Assembly: GCA_013911975.1 (NCBI GenBank)
Contig: JACESF010000022.1
Coordinates: 1-57,086, forward strand
Source: Hyphomicrobiales bacterium
GTDB taxonomy: Bacteria > Pseudomonadota > Alphaproteobacteria > Rhizobiales > Xanthobacteraceae
Length of the DNA stretch: 57,086 bases
Reading direction: 5' to 3'
A program made the position numbers and the translations under genes. Under the pieces are notes generated by a model that was given only the letters and a program-made list of their open reading frames with translations, had not been told where the DNA came from and ran no database searches. Positions 36,346-44,482 of the stretch are shown in pieces (the first letter of the stretch is position 1; the number at the start of each line of letters is the position of its first letter).

Positions 36346-36490
36346 GGGGTCTCCTTCATCTCATCAAGACCTTCATAAGCGACCCTAGAAGTGAGCGCGA
36401 TACCTGAATTTGCGGTGGATCAGACCGCAGAGTCTTTTGCGTTGCAGCACAATTCATCTCCGGGGTCACTCTTGCGCGCCGCCTCTCCAT

Positions 36491-36516
36491 GTGTATTTAT
36501 CGATCGATAACAACAC
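36491..36516. promoter_or_regulatory. Palindromic operator candidate, site 3 of 4
   Basis: The perfect 14-bp palindrome TTATCGATCGATAA (36497-36510) is flanked by GTGT and ACAC, which are also symmetric about its centre, giving a 26-bp dyad with only two mismatched pairs. It ends 15 bp before the cyclase-family ATG and 146 bp from the TetR ATG. Tight repression of the 36.5-39.7 kb operon is inferred. Confidence 0.78.
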
Positions 36517-36530
36517 AAGGGAGGCCCCAC

Positions 36531-37481
36531 ATGAAGGTCAATCGCGCCGCCATCTACGAAGCCGCGGAAAAGCTCTCCAACTGGGGCCGGTGGGGCGCCG
36601 ACGACCAGATCGGCACGCTCAACAACATCTCGCCGGAAGACGTCATCAATGCCGGCAAGCTGATCAAGCGGGGCAAGGTGTTCGCCCTCGGCCTGTCGCT
36701 GAAGGAGCCGATCCAGTCCGGCCTGTTCGGCGGCCGCTGGAACCCCATCCACACCATGCTCGCCACGGGCACCGATGCTGCCGCCGGCGTTCAGGACAAT
36801 CCGGCGCCGTACCTTCGCTATGCGGACGACGCCATCAACATGCCCTGCCAGGCGTCCACCCAATGGGACGCACTCGCCCACATCTTCCTCGACGACAAGA
36901 TGTACAACGGCTTCGACGCGACGCTCGTGGACGTGAAGGGCGCGAAGAAGCTCGGCATCGAGAATGTGCGCGACAAGATGGTGGGCCGCGGCGTGCTGCT
37001 GGACGTGGCGCGCTTCAAGGGCGTCTCCTCGCTCGCCGACGGCTACGCCATCACCAACAAGGACCTGGACGACACCGCCGCCGCGCAGGGCGTGGAGATC
37101 CGCAAGGGCGACTTCGTCATCGTGCGCACCGGCCACCAGGAACGCTGCCTCGCGAAGGGCGACTGGAGCGGCTATGCGGGCGGCGCCGCGCCGGGCCTCG
37201 CCTTCGAGACCTGCTACTGGATCCGCGAGCACGACATCGCCGCCATCTGCGCCGACACCTGGGGCTGCGAGGTGCGCCCCAACGAGACCGACGAGGCGAA
37301 CCAGCCCTGGCACTGGGTGGTCATTCCCGCCATCGGCATCTCCATGGGCGAGATCTTCTATGTGAAGGAGCTCGCCGAGGATTGCGCGGCGGACAAGGTG
37401 TATGAGTTCTTCTTCTCCGCGCCGCCGCTGCACCTTCCGGGGGGCGCGGGGTCGCCCATCAATCCCCAGGCCATCAAGTAA
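36531..37481 (+). CDS. Cyclase family protein (kynurenine formamidase/isatin hydrolase fold)
   Basis: 316 aa from the ATG with an AAGGGAGG site. The fold is seen in WGADDQIGTLNNISPEDVINAGKLIKRGKVFALGLSL and, after the metal region, in GDFVIVRTGHQERC and ETCYWIREHDIAAICADTWGCEV. The family metal motif HxGTHxDxxxH is present as QASTQWDALAH, so the two first His ligands are Gln. This Gln form occurs in a recognised long subgroup of cyclases whose substrates are mostly unknown. First gene of an operon with the HisD paralogue (12-bp gap). Confidence 0.86.
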   Translation: MKVNRAAIYEAAEKLSNWGRWGADDQIGTLNNISPEDVINAGKLIKRGKVFALGLSLKEPIQSGLFGGRWNPIHTMLATGTDAAAGVQDNPAPYLRYADDAINMPCQASTQWDALAHIFLDDKMYNGFDATLVDVKGAKKLGIENVRDKMVGRGVLLDVARFKGVSSLADGYAITNKDLDDTAAAQGVEIRKGDFVIVRTGHQERCLAKGDWSGYAGGAAPGLAFETCYWIREHDIAAICADTWGCEVRPNETDEANQPWHWVVIPAIGISMGEIFYVKELAEDCAADKVYEFFFSAPPLHLPGGAGSPINPQAIK

Positions 37482-37493
37482 GGACCTGTTCCC

Positions 37494-38801
37494 ATGGCGA
37501 CTTTCCTGAAGCGCGGCCGCGACGCGGCCGCGCGGGCAGAGGACCTTTCCAAGGTCCGCCATACGGTCGAAGGCATCCTGGCGGACATCGAGGCGCGCGG
37601 CGATGCCGCCGTGCGCGAGCTGTCCGTGAAGTTCGACGGGTGGAACCGCGAGGATTTCCGCCTCTCCGAGCAGGAGATCGAGGCGTGCCTCGCCAAGCTC
37701 ACCAAGCGTGACCTGGACGACATCCGCTTCGCCCAGGAGCAGGTGCGCAACTTCGCCCAGCACCAGAAGGACGCGCTCAGGGACATCGAGGTGGAGACGC
37801 TGCCCGGCGTGGTGCTCGGGCACAAGAACATCCCGGTGAACTCGGTGGGCTGCTATGTGCCCGGCGGAAAGTATCCGCTGCTCGCCTCGGCCCATATGTC
37901 GGTCATCACGGCGAAGGTGGCCGGGGTGAAGCGCATCATCACCTGCGCGCCGCCCTACCAGGGCGCCCCCGCGCCCGCCATCGTCGCCGCCCAACATCTG
38001 GCCGGCGCGGATGTCATCTATTGCCTGGGCGGCGTCCAGGCGGTGGGCGCCATGGCCATCGGCACGCAGACCATCGAGCCGGTGGACATGCTGGTGGGCC
38101 CGGGCAACGCCTTCGTCGCCGAGGCCAAGCGCCAGCTCTACGGGCGGGTGGGCATCGACCTGTTCGCCGGCCCCACCGAGACGCTGGTGATCGCCGACGA
38201 CAGCGTGGACGCGGAGATGTGCGCCACGGACCTGCTTGGCCAGGCCGAGCACGGGCCGAACTCGCCCGCCATCCTCCTCACCAATTCCGAGAAGCTCGCC
38301 CGCGAGACCATGGCCGAGGTGGAGCGCCTGCTCACCATCCTGCCCACCGCCGCCATCGCGCGGCAGGCGTGGGAGGAATATGGCGAGGTGATCGTCTGCG
38401 ACAGCTATGAGGAGATGGTGCGGGAGGCGGATCGCATCGCCTCGGAGCATGTCCAGGTCATGACCCGCGACCCGGACTATTTCCTCAACAACATGACCAA
38501 TTACGGCGCGCTGTTCCTGGGACCGCGCACCAATGTGTCGTTCGGCGACAAGGTCATCGGCACCAACCACACCCTGCCGACCCTGAAGTCCGCCCGCTAT
38601 ACGGGTGGCCTGTGGGTGGGCAAGTTCCTGAAGACCTGCACTTATCAGAAAGTATTGACCGACGAGGCCTCGGCCATGATCGGCGAGTATTGCTCTCGCC
38701 TGTGCATGCTCGAAGGCTTCGCCGGTCATGCGGAACAGGCCAATGTCCGCGTGCGCCGATACGGCGGCCGTAACATCCCCTACGCAACGGCTGCCGAGTG
38801 A
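37494..38801 (+). CDS. Histidinol-dehydrogenase paralogue, HpsN (sulfopropanediol dehydrogenase)-like
   Basis: Product of 435 aa. HisD fold with Zn and catalytic residues kept: [11 protein letters not shown] (Gln250, His253 ligands), IASEHVQ with Glu318-His319, [14 protein letters not shown] and [14 protein letters not shown]. The HisD histidine-biosynthetic sequence around the ligand is usually EHDPDAQ; here it is EHGPNSP, which is the HpsN-type variant. Together with its location in a catabolic operon, this argues for oxidation of a primary alcohol to an acid on another substrate, not histidine synthesis. HpsN oxidises 2,3-dihydroxypropane-1-sulfonate; whether that is the substrate here is open. 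Confidence 0.87.
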   Translation: MATFLKRGRDAAARAEDLSKVRHTVEGILADIEARGDAAVRELSVKFDGWNREDFRLSEQEIEACLAKLTKRDLDDIRFAQEQVRNFAQHQKDALRDIEVETLPGVVLGHKNIPVNSVGCYVPGGKYPLLASAHMSVITAKVAGVKRIITCAPPYQGAPAPAIVAAQHLAGADVIYCLGGVQAVGAMAIGTQTIEPVDMLVGPGNAFVAEAKRQLYGRVGIDLFAGPTETLVIADDSVDAEMCATDLLGQAEHGPNSPAILLTNSEKLARETMAEVERLLTILPTAAIARQAWEEYGEVIVCDSYEEMVREADRIASEHVQVMTRDPDYFLNNMTNYGALFLGPRTNVSFGDKVIGTNHTLPTLKSARYTGGLWVGKFLKTCTYQKVLTDEASAMIGEYCSRLCMLEGFAGHAEQANVRVRRYGGRNIPYATAAE

Positions 38802-38934
38802 GGGCAGGCCGGCGCGCGGCTTTGCCCCGCCGGCCTTGCGGATTTGGTCCAACTGGGGCTCGCAGGCGTTTCCTCCGGCGAGCCCCTCTTTCTTGTGAGG
38901 CCGCGCCGTTCCGCGCGCCCCGATGGAGCGTTCC

Positions 38935-39699
38935 ATGGACATTCCGAAGACGCCGAGCTTCGCGCTCACCGGCAAGCGCGCCCTCGTCACCGGCGCGGGC
39001 CGGGGCATCGGGCTCGGGGCGGCGGCGGCGCTGGCGCAGGCCGGCGCCCATGTGGTGCTCGCCGCCCGCACGCCCGACGAGATCGAGGCGGCGGCCGCGA
39101 CCCTGCGCGCGGAGGGCCTGAGCGCGGAGGCGCTGGCGCTGGACGTGACCGACCTTGCCGCCGTGCGTGCGGCCCTCTCCGCCCGTCCCGCCTTCGACGT
39201 GCTGGTGAACAATGCGGGCACCAACAAGCCCAGCGCCTTTCTGGATGTGACCGAGGAGAGCTACGACCTCGTCATGGGCATCAATGTCCGCGCCGCCTAT
39301 TTCGTGGCGCAGGCGGTCGCGCGGGGCATGGTGGACGCGGGCAAGGGCGGCTCCATCATCCACATCTCGTCCCAGATGGGGCATGTGGGCGGGCCGCGCC
39401 GCTCGGTCTATTGCGCGTCCAAATGGGCCATGGAGGGCTTCTCCAAGGCCATGGCCATCGAGCTGGGGCCGCTGGGCGTGCGGGTGAACACCGTGGCGCC
39501 CACCTTCATCGAGACGCCCATGACCAAGCCCTTCTTCGCCGACGCGGCGTTCCGCGAGAGCGTGGTCTCCAAGATCAAGCTCGGGCGCATCGGGCAGGTG
39601 GAGGATCTGATGGGCGCCATCGTCTTCCTCGCCAGCGACGCGTCCGCGCTCATGACCGGCTCCTCCCTGGTGGTGGACGGGGGCTGGACGGCGGAGTGA
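38935..39699 (+). CDS. Short-chain dehydrogenase/reductase
   Basis: 254 aa from the ATG preceded by GGAGCGTTCC (an ATG 12 bp earlier lacks a site). Classical SDR: TGAGRGIG cofactor loop, NNAGTNKP, catalytic Ser in IHISSQMGHVGG, YCASK catalytic Tyr-Lys, and the C-terminal SSLVVDGGWTAE. VLAARTPDE after beta-2 (Arg following the strand) hints at NADP preference. It lies 133 bp downstream of the HisD paralogue and is the last gene of the operon. Confidence 0.92.
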   Translation: MDIPKTPSFALTGKRALVTGAGRGIGLGAAAALAQAGAHVVLAARTPDEIEAAAATLRAEGLSAEALALDVTDLAAVRAALSARPAFDVLVNNAGTNKPSAFLDVTEESYDLVMGINVRAAYFVAQAVARGMVDAGKGGSIIHISSQMGHVGGPRRSVYCASKWAMEGFSKAMAIELGPLGVRVNTVAPTFIETPMTKPFFADAAFRESVVSKIKLGRIGQVEDLMGAIVFLASDASALMTGSSLVVDGGWTAE

Positions 39700-39728
39700 G
39701 CCCCAAAGGGGTGAGCCCGAACATGCAA

Positions 39729-39752
39729 ATGCCCGGGCCAAGGCCCGGGCAT
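39729..39752. terminator. Hairpin between convergent SDR and TRAP genes
   Basis: ATGCCCGGGCC pairs with GGCCCGGGCAT around AA, directly between the SDR stop and the TRAP binding-protein stop. No T-run on either strand; probable bidirectional terminator. Confidence 0.65.
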
Positions 39753-39777
39753 CGCGCCGTCGGTCAGGTCAGGCGGG

Positions 39778-40758
39778 TCACTGCGCCTTGATCTTGTCGA
39801 GCCAGGGCTTGGCCTGCGGGAACTCCTTCAGGAGCGCCGCATAGACCTCCGGCGCGGTGGCGCGGAAGGACGCGAGGTCCGGCTCCACCAGCTCCACCTT
39901 GCCGCTCTTCTTGATGGTCTCCAGCGCGGCCGCGTAGTCCTTCTTGTAGTGGTCGATGGCGAAGGTCACGGCCTCGGCGGCGGAATCGGTGAAGATCTTC
40001 TGCTGCTCGGGGGTGAAGCCGTCCCAGCGCGACTTGGAGATGATGATCAGCGCCGGCATGTACATGATCTTGGTGAGCGAGAAGGTCTTCGACACCTCGA
40101 TGAAGCGGTCCTGGAGGAACAGGTCGGGAGAATTCTCCGCCGCGTCCACCGCCCCGTTCTGGAGCGCCATGTAGAGTTCCGTGTAGGCCATGGGGGTGGG
40201 CTGGGCGCCCAGCGCCTTGTAGGCGGTCACGTAGCCCGGGCCGGGGATGACGCGGATCTTCAGGCCCTGCATGTCGGCGGCGGTCTTGATGACGCGGCCG
40301 TTGGTGAAGATGTCCCGCTCCAGCGCCGAGATGAAGCCGAGGCCCACCATGCCGTATTGCGGCAGCAGGCCCAGCATTTCCTTGCCGATCGGCCCCTGGA
40401 GGGTCTTGTTGGCCTCGTCCACCGAGGAGAACAGGTACGGGAAGGAGAAGACGGTGTAGTCCTTCACCGTGTTCTCCAGCGGCGCCTCGCCGGTGACGAC
40501 GATGTCCTGCGTGCCGGTGCGCACGGACTGGATCATCTTCACCTCGCCGCCGAGCTGGGCGGCCGGGAAGACGTTGATCTTGATCTGGCCCTTGGACTTC
40601 TCGGCCACCAGTTCCGCCAGCTTGGCGGCGGCGGCGTGGTAGTGGCTGGCCGTGGTGAGCACATGCCCGGCATTCAGCTCGATGGTCTGCGCCCCGGCGG
40701 CGAGCGTGCCGGCGAGCAGCATGGCGGAGGACAAAAGACAGCGCGCGGTTCTCAGCAT
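39778..40758 (-). CDS. TRAP transporter substrate-binding protein (DctP family)
   Basis: 326 aa from the ATG with an AGAAGGACC site; signal peptide cleaved near AGA-QTIEL. DctP fold: KGQIKINVFPAAQLGGEVKMIQSVRTGTQDIVVTG, DMQGLKIRVIPGPGYVTAYKALGAQPTPMAYTELYMALQNGAVDAAENS (the Arg that binds the substrate carboxylate is in KIRV). The ligand is therefore likely a carboxylate. It is the last gene of gntR-dctQ-dctM-dctP. Confidence 0.94.
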   Translation of the reverse strand: MLRTARCLLSSAMLLAGTLAAGAQTIELNAGHVLTTASHYHAAAAKLAELVAEKSKGQIKINVFPAAQLGGEVKMIQSVRTGTQDIVVTGEAPLENTVKDYTVFSFPYLFSSVDEANKTLQGPIGKEMLGLLPQYGMVGLGFISALERDIFTNGRVIKTAADMQGLKIRVIPGPGYVTAYKALGAQPTPMAYTELYMALQNGAVDAAENSPDLFLQDRFIEVSKTFSLTKIMYMPALIIISKSRWDGFTPEQQKIFTDSAAEAVTFAIDHYKKDYAAALETIKKSGKVELVEPDLASFRATAPEVYAALLKEFPQAKPWLDKIKAQ

Positions 40759-40810
40759 GGTCGGTCCTTCTCTGGTCGGTTCTTGTTTCAACGGCCCGTT
40801 CGGGGCCGGC

Positions 40811-42079
40811 TCACAGCAGGGCCAGCGAGAGCGCGGGCACGTAGCTGATGATCAGGACGTCGATGGTCAGCACGGCGAGGAAGACCAGGACGGGCTTGGT
40901 CATGGCATCCATGCTGACGCCGGAGATTTCCGAGGCGACGTTGAGGTTCACCGCCACCGGCGGCGTCACCATGCCGATGGCGATGTTCACGATCATCACC
41001 AGGCCGAAATGGATGGGGTCGATGCCGTACTTGATGGCGAGCGGCGCCAGGATCGGCCCCAGGATCAGGATGGTGGCCAGCGCCTCCATGAAGGTGCCCA
41101 CCACGAACAGCAGCACGTTCACCAGCAGCATGAACATGATGGCGTTGGTGGCGATCTGTCCCACCAGCTCCGCAAAATAATGCGGGATGCGGTTGATGGT
41201 CATGGCATGGCCGAACAGCGCGGCGAAGGCGACGATGAGCATGACCATTCCGGTCATGACAGCGCTGTCGTTGAGGATCTTCAGGATGTCGCCGAACGAG
41301 ATCTCCCGGTAGACGAACACGCCCACCACGAAGCCGTAGACCACCGCCACGACAGAGGCTTCCGTGGCCGTGAAGGCGCCCGAATAGATGCCGCCCAGGA
41401 TGATCACCGGCATGAGCAAAGCGAGCAGGGATTCGCGCCCCGTCACCCACACCTCCTGGAGCCAGGCGCGGAACGAGACCGGCTTGGTGCGGTCGAAATC
41501 GTTGAGCTTGGCGTAGGCGCAGATGGTGAGGATCAGCGTCAGGCCGATGAAGATGCCGGGCAGGATGCCGGCGATGAACAGCCCGCCGATGGAGACGTTG
41601 GCCACGAGCCCGTAGATGACCATGGGCAGCGAGGGCGGGATGATGGCGCCCAGCTCCCCGCCCACCGCCACGGTCGCGGCAGCGAAGGGCTTGGGATAGC
41701 CCTTCTTCACCATGGCCGGGACCATGGTGGCGCCCACCGCCGCCGTGGTGGCGGAGGAGGATCCGGAAATGGTGGAGAAGAACATGCAGGTGAGGATGGC
41801 CGCCGCGCCCACCCCGCCCCGGATCCAGCCCAGGAGCGCGCTGGCGAGGCCGATGAGCCGGGCGGAAATGCCGCCGGCCTTCATGATGTTGCCGGCCAGC
41901 ACATAGAAGGGGATCGCCAGGAGCGCGAAGGAATCCAGGGATTCGAACACGTTCTGGGGGACGGCGATGAGGTTGATCCCCCGCTCCAGCAGCGCCACCA
42001 CGGCCGACAGGCCCATCACCGCGAAGATGGGAACGGACAGCGCCAGGGTCAGGGCCATCGTGCCGAACAGAAGGGCCAT
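40811..42079 (-). CDS. TRAP transporter large permease (DctM family)
   Basis: Product of 422 aa with about twelve hydrophobic segments; opening MALLFGTMALTLALSVPIFAVMGLS, GSSSATTAAVGATMVPAMVKKGYPKPFAAA, and the C-terminal NIAIGMVTPPVAVNLNVASEISG are DctM signatures. It uses the sodium gradient to drive uptake. The start is the ATG at 42079; the frame upstream overlaps DctQ in another phase. Confidence 0.94.
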   Translation of the reverse strand: MALLFGTMALTLALSVPIFAVMGLSAVVALLERGINLIAVPQNVFESLDSFALLAIPFYVLAGNIMKAGGISARLIGLASALLGWIRGGVGAAAILTCMFFSTISGSSSATTAAVGATMVPAMVKKGYPKPFAAATVAVGGELGAIIPPSLPMVIYGLVANVSIGGLFIAGILPGIFIGLTLILTICAYAKLNDFDRTKPVSFRAWLQEVWVTGRESLLALLMPVIILGGIYSGAFTATEASVVAVVYGFVVGVFVYREISFGDILKILNDSAVMTGMVMLIVAFAALFGHAMTINRIPHYFAELVGQIATNAIMFMLLVNVLLFVVGTFMEALATILILGPILAPLAIKYGIDPIHFGLVMIVNIAIGMVTPPVAVNLNVASEISGVSMDAMTKPVLVFLAVLTIDVLIISYVPALSLALL

Positions 42080-42093
42080 GTCTTTGTCTCCCG

Positions 42094-42639
42094 TCAGACG
42101 ATGGAGGCCGCCGCTTCCTCCGCCGCGGCCTGGGCGGCGCGGCGTTCGGAACGGCGCTGGAAGTGGCGCTCGACCATGAGGGCGAGGATGTTGACGATGG
42201 CGACCACCGACCCCGCGGGCATGGCGGCGTAGACCCACCCCATGGGCAGCGCCATGACAGTGGAGGTCTCCACCATGCCGAACTCCACCCACCGCACGCC
42301 GAGCCAGACCAGCAGGGCGAAGAAGGCGACGGTGATGAGGAGGCCGAGGGTGCGCGTTGCGTCGCCGAGTGCGGCGGGCAGGGCGTCCACCACGCTGTCC
42401 ATGGCGATCAGCGCCCCGGAGCGCGACGCCACGGCGGCCCCCAGGAAGATGCACCAGACCATGAGGTAGCGGGCCAGTTCCTCGGTCCAGGGGGCGGCGA
42501 CGATGATGCCCATCTTGGGCAGCACGAAGCGGACGCAGATCTGGATGGAGACGGTGATCACCATCACCCCCAGCATGGCGCCCACCACGTGGCGGAGCAC
42601 GGTGTTCAGCCCCGCGATGATGCCGAAGACCCGTTTCAC
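42094..42639 (-). CDS. TRAP transporter small permease (DctQ family)
   Basis: 181 aa, from a GTG with GGAGACAGGAT upstream; no ATG is available before the first helix. Four hydrophobic helices, with the DctQ landmark WTEELARYLMVWCIFLGAAVASRSGALIAMD near residue 50. It lies 32 bp after the GntR gene and 14 bp before dctM. The C-terminus is Arg/Ala-rich and cytoplasmic. Confidence 0.92.
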   Translation of the reverse strand: MKRVFGIIAGLNTVLRHVVGAMLGVMVITVSIQICVRFVLPKMGIIVAAPWTEELARYLMVWCIFLGAAVASRSGALIAMDSVVDALPAALGDATRTLGLLITVAFFALLVWLGVRWVEFGMVETSTVMALPMGWVYAAMPAGSVVAIVNILALMVERHFQRRSERRAAQAAAEEAAASIV

Positions 42640-42671
42640 ATCCTGTCTCCGCCGTCTCTGTTCAGGTCGCT

Positions 42672-43337
42672 TCAGGCCACGTTTGGATCGGCCCGGCGGC
42701 TCTCGCCGATGGACCGCACGAGGTTTTCCGACACCGTCTCGATATGCTTGCGCAGCAGCTTCACGCCGCCCTCCACGTCCCGCAGGCGCGCGAAGGCCAG
42801 CAGGTTGCGGTGGTCCACCAGCTCGTGGTCCACGTCGGCCACCACGGCGAGCTGGAGGTTGATGTAGCGGTTGGCGTTGTCGTGGACGCCCTTCAGCAGC
42901 TTCAGCGCGATGGTGCGGCCGGCGGCGGCGTAGAGGGCGGAGTGGAAGCGCCAGTTGAACTCGCCCCAGGTGCCCACTTCGCTCGCGGCGCTCTCCGCGA
43001 TGATGGCGTCGGCCAGTGCGAAGTCCGCCTCGCTCATGCGGGGGATGGCGAGGGCGAACAGCCAGGTCTCCAGCTCCGCGCGGATCTCGAACATCTCCTG
43101 GATCTCGGCGAGGGAGAGGGACGAGACGACGGTGCCCTTGTGCACCTCCGACACCACGAGGCCCTCGGCCTCCAGCTGCCGGATGGCCTCGCGCAGCGGC
43201 ACGCGGGAGACGCCCAGCTCCGCCGCGAGCTTCTCCTGGCGCAGGGGAGTCCCTTCCGGCAGGTCGCCGGAAACGATCCGCTGGCGCACTGCGCTCACGA
43301 TCTGGTCGGTGAGGGACTGCCTGCCGAGCTTCGTCAC
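42672..43337 (-). CDS. GntR family (FCD/FadR) transcriptional regulator
   Basis: 221 aa from a GTG at 43337, preceded by GGAG with 6-bp spacing; a TTG four codons upstream would sit inside the operator and lacks a site. Winged helix: LTDQIVSAVRQRIVSGDLPEGTPLRQEKLAAELGVSRVPLREAIRQLEAEGLVV. The C-terminal FCD ligand domain has D/H metal-site positions in WRFHSALYAAAG and the C-terminal HRNLLAFARLRD...LLRKHIE. Two matching palindromes flank the divergent region toward the DapA-family gene, so it probably controls both. Confidence 0.92.
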   Translation of the reverse strand: MTKLGRQSLTDQIVSAVRQRIVSGDLPEGTPLRQEKLAAELGVSRVPLREAIRQLEAEGLVVSEVHKGTVVSSLSLAEIQEMFEIRAELETWLFALAIPRMSEADFALADAIIAESAASEVGTWGEFNWRFHSALYAAAGRTIALKLLKGVHDNANRYINLQLAVVADVDHELVDHRNLLAFARLRDVEGGVKLLRKHIETVSENLVRSIGESRRADPNVA

Positions 43338-43352
43338 GATCCGCTCCAAAAT

Positions 43353-43367
43353 TGAATACGATATTCA
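43353..43367. promoter_or_regulatory. GntR operator candidate, copy A
   Basis: The perfect palindrome TGAATACGATATTCA (6-bp arms) lies 15 bp upstream of the GntR GTG. It is preceded by CAAAAT, and this extended 21-bp unit recurs inverted at 43470-43490 with two base differences. Confidence 0.78.
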
Positions 43368-43469
43368 GTGACGAGAGCGGGCGCATTCCGCAAGCGCAGA
43401 ATTTGACCGTTTCCTGCCTCAAAATCGCGCATTCAGGGGCCTTGTGCCGGGCCATCTCGGGATGATAAT

Positions 43470-43490
43470 CGAATATTGTATTCAATTTTG
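43470..43490. promoter_or_regulatory. GntR operator candidate, copy B
   Basis: On the minus strand this unit repeats copy A (21 bp from 43347) with two changes; the core palindrome is GAATATTGTATTC (43471-43483). It ends 16 bp before the DapA-family ATG. The two copies are in opposite orientation, 123 bp apart, one at each divergent start. Confidence 0.78.
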
Positions 43491-43506
43491 GCGTGAGGCA
43501 AGAGCC

Positions 43507-44409
43507 ATGACCCGGTGGAGCGGCGTATTCCCGGCGGTGACCACGAAGCTGAAGGAAGATGGCGCGCTGGACCTTCCCGCGCTCCAGCACAGCGTGGACC
43601 GGCTCATCGCCAGCGGCGTGTCCGGCGTCATCCTCCTGCCCATGCTGGGCGAGAACGCCTCGCTCACCATGGACGAGCGCGCCCAGGTGCTGACGGCAGC
43701 GAAGGAAGCGGTGGCGGGCCGGGTGCCCATGCTGAGCGGGCTGGCGGAAGTGTCGTCCCGTTCCGCCGCCGAGGCGGCCCGCGCCTATGAGAAGCTGGGC
43801 GCCGAGGGCCTGATGGCCTTCCCGTCTATCGCCTACAAGAGCGACAAGCGCGAGACCGTGCGCTGGTACAAGGATCTGGCGGCCGCGTCCGGCCTGCCCA
43901 TCATGATCTACAACAACCCCATCGCCTATGGCGTGGACTGCACCCCCGACATCCTGGAGCAACTGGCGGACACGCCCGAGATCGTCTGTATCAAGGAAGA
44001 GAGCGGCGACATCCGCCGCGTGACCGACGTCTACAATGCCTGCGGCGACCGCTTCGCCGTGTTCTGCGGCGTGGACGACCTGATCCTGGAAAGCGCCGCG
44101 CTGGGTGTCACGGGCTGGGTCTCGGGCATGACCAATGCGTGGCCTGAGGAATGCGTGCGGCTGTTCAACCTCTGCCGCGCCGGCCGCTTCGAGGAGGCCC
44201 GGCCGCTCTACCGCCTGCTGACCCCCGCCTTCCACCTGGATACCCATGTGAAGCTGGTTCAGTACATCAAGCTGGCCGAGCACTTCGTCTATGGCGCGCC
44301 CGAATGGGTCCGCTCGCCCCGCCTGCCGCTGGACGGCGACGAGCGCGCGCAGGTGAGCGCCGTCATCCTCGACACCATCGCGCAGCTGAAGGGCAAGGCG
44401 GCCGCCTGA
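43507..44409 (+). CDS. DapA/dihydrodipicolinate-synthase family lyase
   Basis: 300 aa from the ATG before TRWSGVFPAV; upstream in-frame codons cross the operator. TIM-barrel class I aldolase: GVSGVILLPMLGENASLTMDER (phosphate/carboxylate loop), catalytic Tyr in IMIYNNPIAYGVD, Schiff-base Lys in IVCIKEESGDIRRVTD. Because it is paired with a TRAP carboxylate transporter under GntR control, a catabolic role (for example a keto-deoxy sugar acid or hydroxybenzylidene-pyruvate aldolase) is more likely than lysine synthesis. Confidence 0.88.
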   Translation: MTRWSGVFPAVTTKLKEDGALDLPALQHSVDRLIASGVSGVILLPMLGENASLTMDERAQVLTAAKEAVAGRVPMLSGLAEVSSRSAAEAARAYEKLGAEGLMAFPSIAYKSDKRETVRWYKDLAAASGLPIMIYNNPIAYGVDCTPDILEQLADTPEIVCIKEESGDIRRVTDVYNACGDRFAVFCGVDDLILESAALGVTGWVSGMTNAWPEECVRLFNLCRAGRFEEARPLYRLLTPAFHLDTHVKLVQYIKLAEHFVYGAPEWVRSPRLPLDGDERAQVSAVILDTIAQLKGKAAA

Positions 44410-44432
44410 GCGCCGCTTCCCCGCTCAAACGC

Positions 44433-44461
44433 GAACGGGCCGCCCGAAAGGCGGCCCGTTC
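44433..44461. terminator. Bidirectional terminator between convergent genes
   Basis: GAACGGGCCGCC pairs perfectly with GGCGGCCCGTTC over a CGAAA loop, followed by TGCATTT. It separates the DapA-family gene from the minus-strand ABC permease. Confidence 0.78.
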
Positions 44462-44482
44462 TGCATTTCAGGGAGGCGAGAG

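Noticed and set aside
37494..38801. Calling this histidine-biosynthetic hisD
   Set aside because: No other his gene is near, the ligand loop is HpsN-like, and it lies in a catabolic operon.
36420..39227. 935-codon antisense frame across the cyclase-HisD-SDR operon
   Set aside because: His/Gly/Ala-rich antisense translation of three clear plus-strand enzymes.
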